Positions 5,159 to 7,621 of a DNA stretch of 7,621 bases are shown in pieces. Every line of letters begins with the position of its first letter. Positions within the stretch are counted from its first letter, which is position 1. The DNA is from Enteractinococcus helveticum. Lineage in GTDB: Bacteria; Actinomycetota; Actinomycetes; Actinomycetales; Micrococcaceae. The translations under genes were made by a program, and so were the position numbers. The stretch covers positions 1 to 7,621 of the forward strand of contig NZ_DYXC01000088.1 in the NCBI RefSeq assembly GCF_020742345.1. The letters run 5' to 3'. The notes under the pieces are model-generated. The model did no database searches and was not told the DNA's origin. It was given only the letters and a program-made list of their open reading frames with translations.

Positions 5159-6070
5159 CTATACGGGGCTCAGGACGTGAGCCTGGGTCATATGATAGTT
5201 GGCTTCGATTTCGGCCGGGGTCTGGTAGTCCAGGGCTTCATGGACTCGAGCGGTGTTCCACCAGTGGACCCAGTTCATCGTTTCGAATTCGACCTCAGTA
5301 GCTGACGGCCAGGCGGGTCGAGCATAAATCAACTCGGTCTTATACAACCCATTGACCGTCTCAGCTAGCGCATTGTCATAGGCATCGCCGGCAGTCCCCA
5401 CGGAAGCTGTCAGCCCGGCGTTGGCCAGGTGCTCGGTGTAGCGGATGCTAACGTATTGCGACCCTCGATCCGAGTGATGGACTAATCCATCCAGGGCTTG
5501 GTCTTTAGCACTGAGCAACGCGTGTTCCAGCGCTTCCAACGGTAAAGCGTCGGTGCGCATGGTGGTCCGGGTCGACCAGCCCACGATCTTGCGGCTGAAT
5601 GCATCTGTGACAAACGCGGTATAACAAAACCCGTTGGTGGTCCGAACATAGGTAATATCCGCCACCCATAGCTGATTCGGTGCATGCACCCGGAAGTTCC
5701 GGTTGACTAGATCCGGTCGGTGATCTGGCACCTTCGCTGGGATCGTGGTGGATGGTTTGCGGCCACGCACGACACCGCTGACTCCGGCAAGACGCATGAG
5801 CCGGGCGACTTGGTCGCGGCCAACGTCCCCACCGGCACGGGCCATGGCATGCCACATCTTGCGCACCCCATAGACCCCATAATTGGCCTGGTGCAGCTCT
5901 TTGACCACCGGAATCAACGCCGCATCCCGTCGCGAACGAGCACTGGCAGATCGGGTTTTGGTGGCCCGATATCCTCTGGAGGTGATGAACCCACGGTCTG
6001 TCGCACCTAACACACGACAGATGGACTCGACTCCGAAACGATCCCGAAACATATCGATATAAGCGATCAT
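5159..6070 (-). CDS. IS3-family transposase OrfB (DDE integrase domain)
   Basis: This 303-residue catalytic part of the IS3 transposase is normally made as an OrfAB fusion. An HTH_21-like region lies at about 45-105 (YGVYGVRKMWHAM). The integrase core has D138 (WVADITY), D201 (HHSDRGSQY) and E237 (NALAETVNG), with the family's 35-residue D-E spacing. K244 and a WWNTARVHEAL tail follow, as in IS3/IS150 relatives. Its ATG overlaps the orfA stop (ATGA, 6067-6070). The frame is also reached from orfA by a -1 shift at 6100-6106. It is complete, ending TAG at 5159. Confidence 0.94.
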   Translation of the reverse strand: MIAYIDMFRDRFGVESICRVLGATDRGFITSRGYRATKTRSASARSRRDAALIPVVKELHQANYGVYGVRKMWHAMARAGGDVGRDQVARLMRLAGVSGVVRGRKPSTTIPAKVPDHRPDLVNRNFRVHAPNQLWVADITYVRTTNGFCYTAFVTDAFSRKIVGWSTRTTMRTDALPLEALEHALLSAKDQALDGLVHHSDRGSQYVSIRYTEHLANAGLTASVGTAGDAYDNALAETVNGLYKTELIYARPAWPSATEVEFETMNWVHWWNTARVHEALDYQTPAEIEANYHMTQAHVLSPV

Positions 6071-6387
6071 CTCGTCGTGGGGCGGTCGAGCTCCGCTGCG
6101 AAAAAAGCCGAGGCGGTCTTGAGGATTTCATTGGCCCGGCGCAGCTCCGCGTTCTCCCGCTTGAGCTTGCGGATTTCTTCTTGGTCATCCGTGGGCACGC
6201 CCGGCTTCTTGCCGGTATCCACCTCGGCTTGTTCCACCCACCGGCGCAATGTCTCAGTGGCGATACTGAGCTTGGGCGCGGTCTCACGAATCACCACATA
6301 CTGGCTGGGTGCATCGTCATCTTCGAGCCGATCAAACACCATGCGCGTGGCACGGTCTTTAAACGACTGAGGGTACTTACTTGGCAT
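6067..6387 (-). CDS. IS3-family OrfA (DNA-binding, leucine zipper)
   Basis: This 106-residue OrfA binds the element ends and provides the N-terminus of the OrfAB transposase. An HTH_Tnp_1-type helix-turn-helix spans about 8-55 (SIATETLRRWV as the recognition part). A coiled coil follows at 71-95 (IRKLKRENAELRRANEILK) for multimerisation. The start ATG 6387 has AGAGGA seven bases upstream. The last residues overlap orfB. Confidence 0.93.
   Translation of the reverse strand: MPSKYPQSFKDRATRMVFDRLEDDDAPSQYVVIRETAPKLSIATETLRRWVEQAEVDTGKKPGVPTDDQEEIRKLKRENAELRRANEILKTASAFFAAELDRPTTR
6100..6106 (-). promoter_or_regulatory. -1 frameshift site U_UUU_UUC for OrfAB
   Basis: In the orfA frame the codons read GCT TTT TTC, which forms a canonical -1 slippery heptamer. 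After a -1 shift the frame reads on as RSGARPPHDE and enters orfB at its own Met without a stop. This is the standard way IS3 elements make their fusion transposase. No downstream stimulatory stem was worked out. Confidence 0.6.
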
Positions 6388-6410
6388 GCTTCTATCCTCT
6401 CATTTTAGGA

Positions 6411-6434
6411 CGAAACAAAACCCAGGACGGTTCA
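6411..6434 (+). repeat. IS3 terminal inverted repeat, left (orfA side)
   Basis: Read on the minus strand it begins TGAACCGTCCTGGG and matches the repeat at 5131-5154 in 20 of 24 positions. The host sequence resumes at 6435. Confidence 0.85.
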
Positions 6435-6518
6435 GAACTTACTCACAATGAGCTACTGGAGGATATACGGGGCACGGTGTTGTCGCACATTAACGACTCT
6501 TCAACAGATCCTAATTAG
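6435..6518 (+). pseudogene. possible C-terminal gene remnant beside IS3
   Basis: Directly after the IS3 end an open frame gives 27 residues (ELTHNELLEDIRGTVL, then SHINDSSTDPN) and stops at TAG 6516-6518. The composition looks protein-like rather than random, with a short amphipathic helix. It could be the tail of a gene cut by the IS. No family is recognised, and chance is a real alternative. Confidence 0.25.
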
Positions 6519-6659
6519 CGGCATTTAAACTGTCTGACTGGTGAGTGCTTTCTGTCTGACAAATCAACAATACCGCCAGCCGAAACTGCGAAAAACCGCC
6601 AAACGAAGTTAACAGTCACACAGTTGCTTTCCTTGTAGTTAAGTGAAACACTTGACCAC
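6519..6659 (+). promoter_or_regulatory. upstream region of the membrane-protein operon, with 9-bp direct repeat
   Basis: This non-coding interval is more AT-rich than its surroundings. CTGTCTGAC occurs twice (6530-6538 and 6552-6560), spaced 22 bp, about two helix turns. That would suit a regulator bound to one DNA face. A promoter probably lies between 6600 and 6645; TAGTTA (6636-6641) is a -10 candidate without a convincing -35. Confidence 0.3.
6638..6656 (+). promoter_or_regulatory. palindromic operator candidate
   Basis: This imperfect 19-bp palindrome has AAGTG and CACTT arms around AAA, extended by GT and AC at the outside with one mismatch. It ends three bases before the ATG of the membrane-protein gene and overlaps the likely promoter or leader. 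The winged-helix protein encoded second in the operon is the natural candidate to bind it. No Shine-Dalgarno is seen here. Confidence 0.4.
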
Positions 6660-7127
6660 ATGGAAAGTAATTCAGGTCACGGGCAGACTCCGGCAGGGGC
6701 CCAAGCTGCTCTCGACGAAATCTTGACCGATCGACAACACCTTGCTCGCCGGACCACAGCTCCAGCCTGGTACTATCCGGTGCTTGCCATCATCACCGCC
6801 GTCATCGTTGGCTCCCCGGCTGTGGGGAATCCTGTGTGGACAGCGCTACTCATCGCTGGCGCATGCGCCGCTCTGGTATTCATCGAGTACGGGTTCACCA
6901 AGCAGACTGGGCTGTCCACCAATCGGGTTCCAGGCCCGCGCACCCTCATGCTGCTCATTGGCATGGGAGTCCTTGTGCTTGCCATGCTCGCCCTAACGGC
7001 TGTGCTGGTCACTGTCGGTCAGTCGGCCTGGGCAGTAGCCACGACCGCCATCGGTTTTCTCACCATGTTCCCCGGCGGCTTGTTCTACGACCGCGTCTAT
7101 GGTCGGGAGCTAAAACGTGGGATCTGA
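6660..7127 (+). CDS. four-helix membrane protein, unknown function
   Basis: This 155-residue protein has a polar N-terminus of about 35 residues. Four predicted membrane helices lie at about 38-55, 59-78, 95-119 and 122-143, followed by a short basic tail (GRELKRGI). Both tails are probably cytoplasmic. I do not recognise a functional family. Its gene overlaps the start of the following winged-helix gene by 11 bp, so the two should be translated together; such pairs usually have the regulator controlling the membrane protein. The start ATG 6660 has no upstream Shine-Dalgarno, only the palindrome, which hints at leaderless or near-leaderless translation. Confidence 0.78.
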   Translation: MESNSGHGQTPAGAQAALDEILTDRQHLARRTTAPAWYYPVLAIITAVIVGSPAVGNPVWTALLIAGACAALVFIEYGFTKQTGLSTNRVPGPRTLMLLIGMGVLVLAMLALTAVLVTVGQSAWAVATTAIGFLTMFPGGLFYDRVYGRELKRGI

Positions 7128-7437
7128 GCCACGTTTCGACGAATCGATCCATGCACCCACCCGGCTACGCCTGTGTGCGCTCCTGCGGCCCGTCGACTTC
7201 GCAGAATTTTCTACTTTAACCTCAGCCTTGGGCATCAGCGAAGCGAACCTTTCTAAAACCGTTCGAAAGCTTGCCGACCTTGGATATCTCACCACAACGA
7301 AACAACCGGCACCGGAAAGAGGCGACTTCCGCCGCCGGACCCATGTGTCGCTCACCAGCCTGGGACGTCAGGCTTTCGACGGACATCTTGCCGCCCTGCA
7401 AGAGCTTGCCACTGCGGCAATCCCGAGCGACAGCTAA
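7117..7437 (+). CDS. winged-helix transcriptional regulator (HTH_34/MarR-like)
   Basis: This 106-residue protein is a single winged helix-turn-helix domain. PTRLRLCALL (14-23) is the first helix and SALGISEANLSKTVRKLADLGYL (in part, 36-58) the HTH. A wing rich in basic residues follows (FRRRTHVSLT, 71-80), then a final helix (85-100) that probably dimerises. This is the size and order of stand-alone HTH_34 regulators. The GTG start has GGGAG seven bases upstream and overlaps the end of the membrane-protein gene. It likely controls its own operon. A terminator follows. Confidence 0.85.
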   Translation: MGSEPRFDESIHAPTRLRLCALLRPVDFAEFSTLTSALGISEANLSKTVRKLADLGYLTTTKQPAPERGDFRRRTHVSLTSLGRQAFDGHLAALQELATAAIPSDS

Positions 7438-7479
7438 CCTGCTTGATTACGTATCGCTATCTCTTTGTCGATGCCCTGA

Positions 7480-7504
7480 GCGGGTAACGCGGTATACCCG
7501 TTTT
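7480..7504 (+). terminator. rho-independent terminator of the membrane-protein/regulator operon
   Basis: CGGGTA (7481-7486) pairs with TACCCG (7495-7500) around an eight-base loop and is followed by TTTT. It lies 43 bp after the regulator stop codon. The stem is short, so termination may be partial. Confidence 0.6.
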
Positions 7505-7535
7505 ACATGTCATGCATACTCGCATACTCGGGACG

Positions 7536-7621
7536 ATGAACTCTGCTAATCAAGGCGCCACATTTGGGAAACGCGCCAACCAGCGGTTGAATGCGAGCTC
7601 GATTCTGACGCCTCCGGACCT
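7536..7621 (+). CDS. start of an unidentified gene, cut by the window end
   Basis: An ATG at 7536 opens a frame of 28 codons (MNSANQGATFGKRANQRLNA and on) that is still open at the window end. The residues are polar and basic, plausible for a cytoplasmic N-terminus, and no family can be named. The only Shine-Dalgarno-like bases (GGGA, 7530-7533) are very close to the ATG. CATACTCG occurs twice just upstream, near 7515-7530. Confidence 0.4.
   Translation, partial: MNSANQGATFGKRANQRLNASSILTPPD

Larger units (their letters stand above)
5131..6434 (-). mobile_element. IS3-family element, complete, 1304 bp
   Basis: The element has terminal inverted repeats of 24 bp with 20 matches (5131-5154 and 6411-6434), both beginning TGAA on their own strand so that the ends read TG...CA. 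Between them lie orfA and orfB in the classic overlapping IS3 arrangement. The flanking bases differ (TTT left, GAA right), so I see no 3-bp target duplication. The two sides also carry unrelated gene remnants. This suggests a deletion or recombination next to or between IS copies after insertion. Both frames are intact, so the element could be active. Confidence 0.9.

Noticed and set aside
7515..7530. CATACTCG direct repeat as a CRISPR or iteron array.
   Set aside because: Only two copies of eight bases with no spacer pattern; too small to support either.

Overview
The window is an accessory, insertion-sequence-rich stretch of a moderately high-GC Gram-positive chromosome or plasmid, most likely an actinobacterium. 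This rests on the frequent GTG starts, the actinobacterial-looking ABC-F resistance ATPase, the winged-helix/membrane-protein pair and the style of the IS3 element. I cannot name a genus from sequence alone.

Layout. Positions 1-2743 hold two IS110-family (DEDD/Tnp_20) elements, one nested inside the other and in the same orientation. The outer element (about 12-2741, roughly 1.39 kb without the insert) carries transposase 2 (1658-2728). The inner element (219-1556, 1338 bp) carries transposase 1 (495-1541). Each has its own bridge-RNA-like segment upstream of its transposase (A at 23-217, B at 231-434). The two RNAs share a layout despite heavy sequence change: a 5' hairpin, a long stem with a target-type loop, then a second donor-type loop. 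From 2744 to 3033 follows the 3' part of a cytidine-deaminase-like gene. On the minus strand lie an ABC-F ATPase (3075-4790) with a structured, attenuator-like leader and possible leader peptide, a truncated small membrane protein gene (4928-5130), and a complete IS3-family element (5131-6434) with orfA/orfB and a -1 slippery site. On the plus strand, 6660-7437 is a two-gene operon (four-helix membrane protein plus small winged-helix regulator) that ends at a terminator. The first codons of another gene reach the window end.

Main discovery. Reading the loops of both RNAs with the IS621 guide convention predicts both insertion sites. In RNA B the right target guide (321-329) is the exact reverse complement of the nine bases at the inner element's right junction (1557-1565), and the left guide matches the left junction (209-216). 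Its donor guides match the inner element's own ends (11/11 bases on the right, nine on the left). In RNA A the left target guide (87-96) is identical to window positions 1-10, the host flank of the outer element, and the right guide complements the other flank. All four junctions share a GT core. The inner element sits inside the right donor guide of the outer element's bridge RNA. Deleting it in silico restores a loop that aligns with RNA B and a closing stem whose two arms are now about 1.4 kb apart.

How the parts work together. Each transposase should use its own RNA to pair donor and target and recombine at GT. The inner insertion probably disarmed the outer element by splitting its guide RNA, leaving transposase 2 intact but without a normal guide. 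The ABC-F protein and its leader look like a drug-inducible ribosome-protection unit. The surrounding gene fragments show that the region has been reshaped repeatedly by IS insertion.
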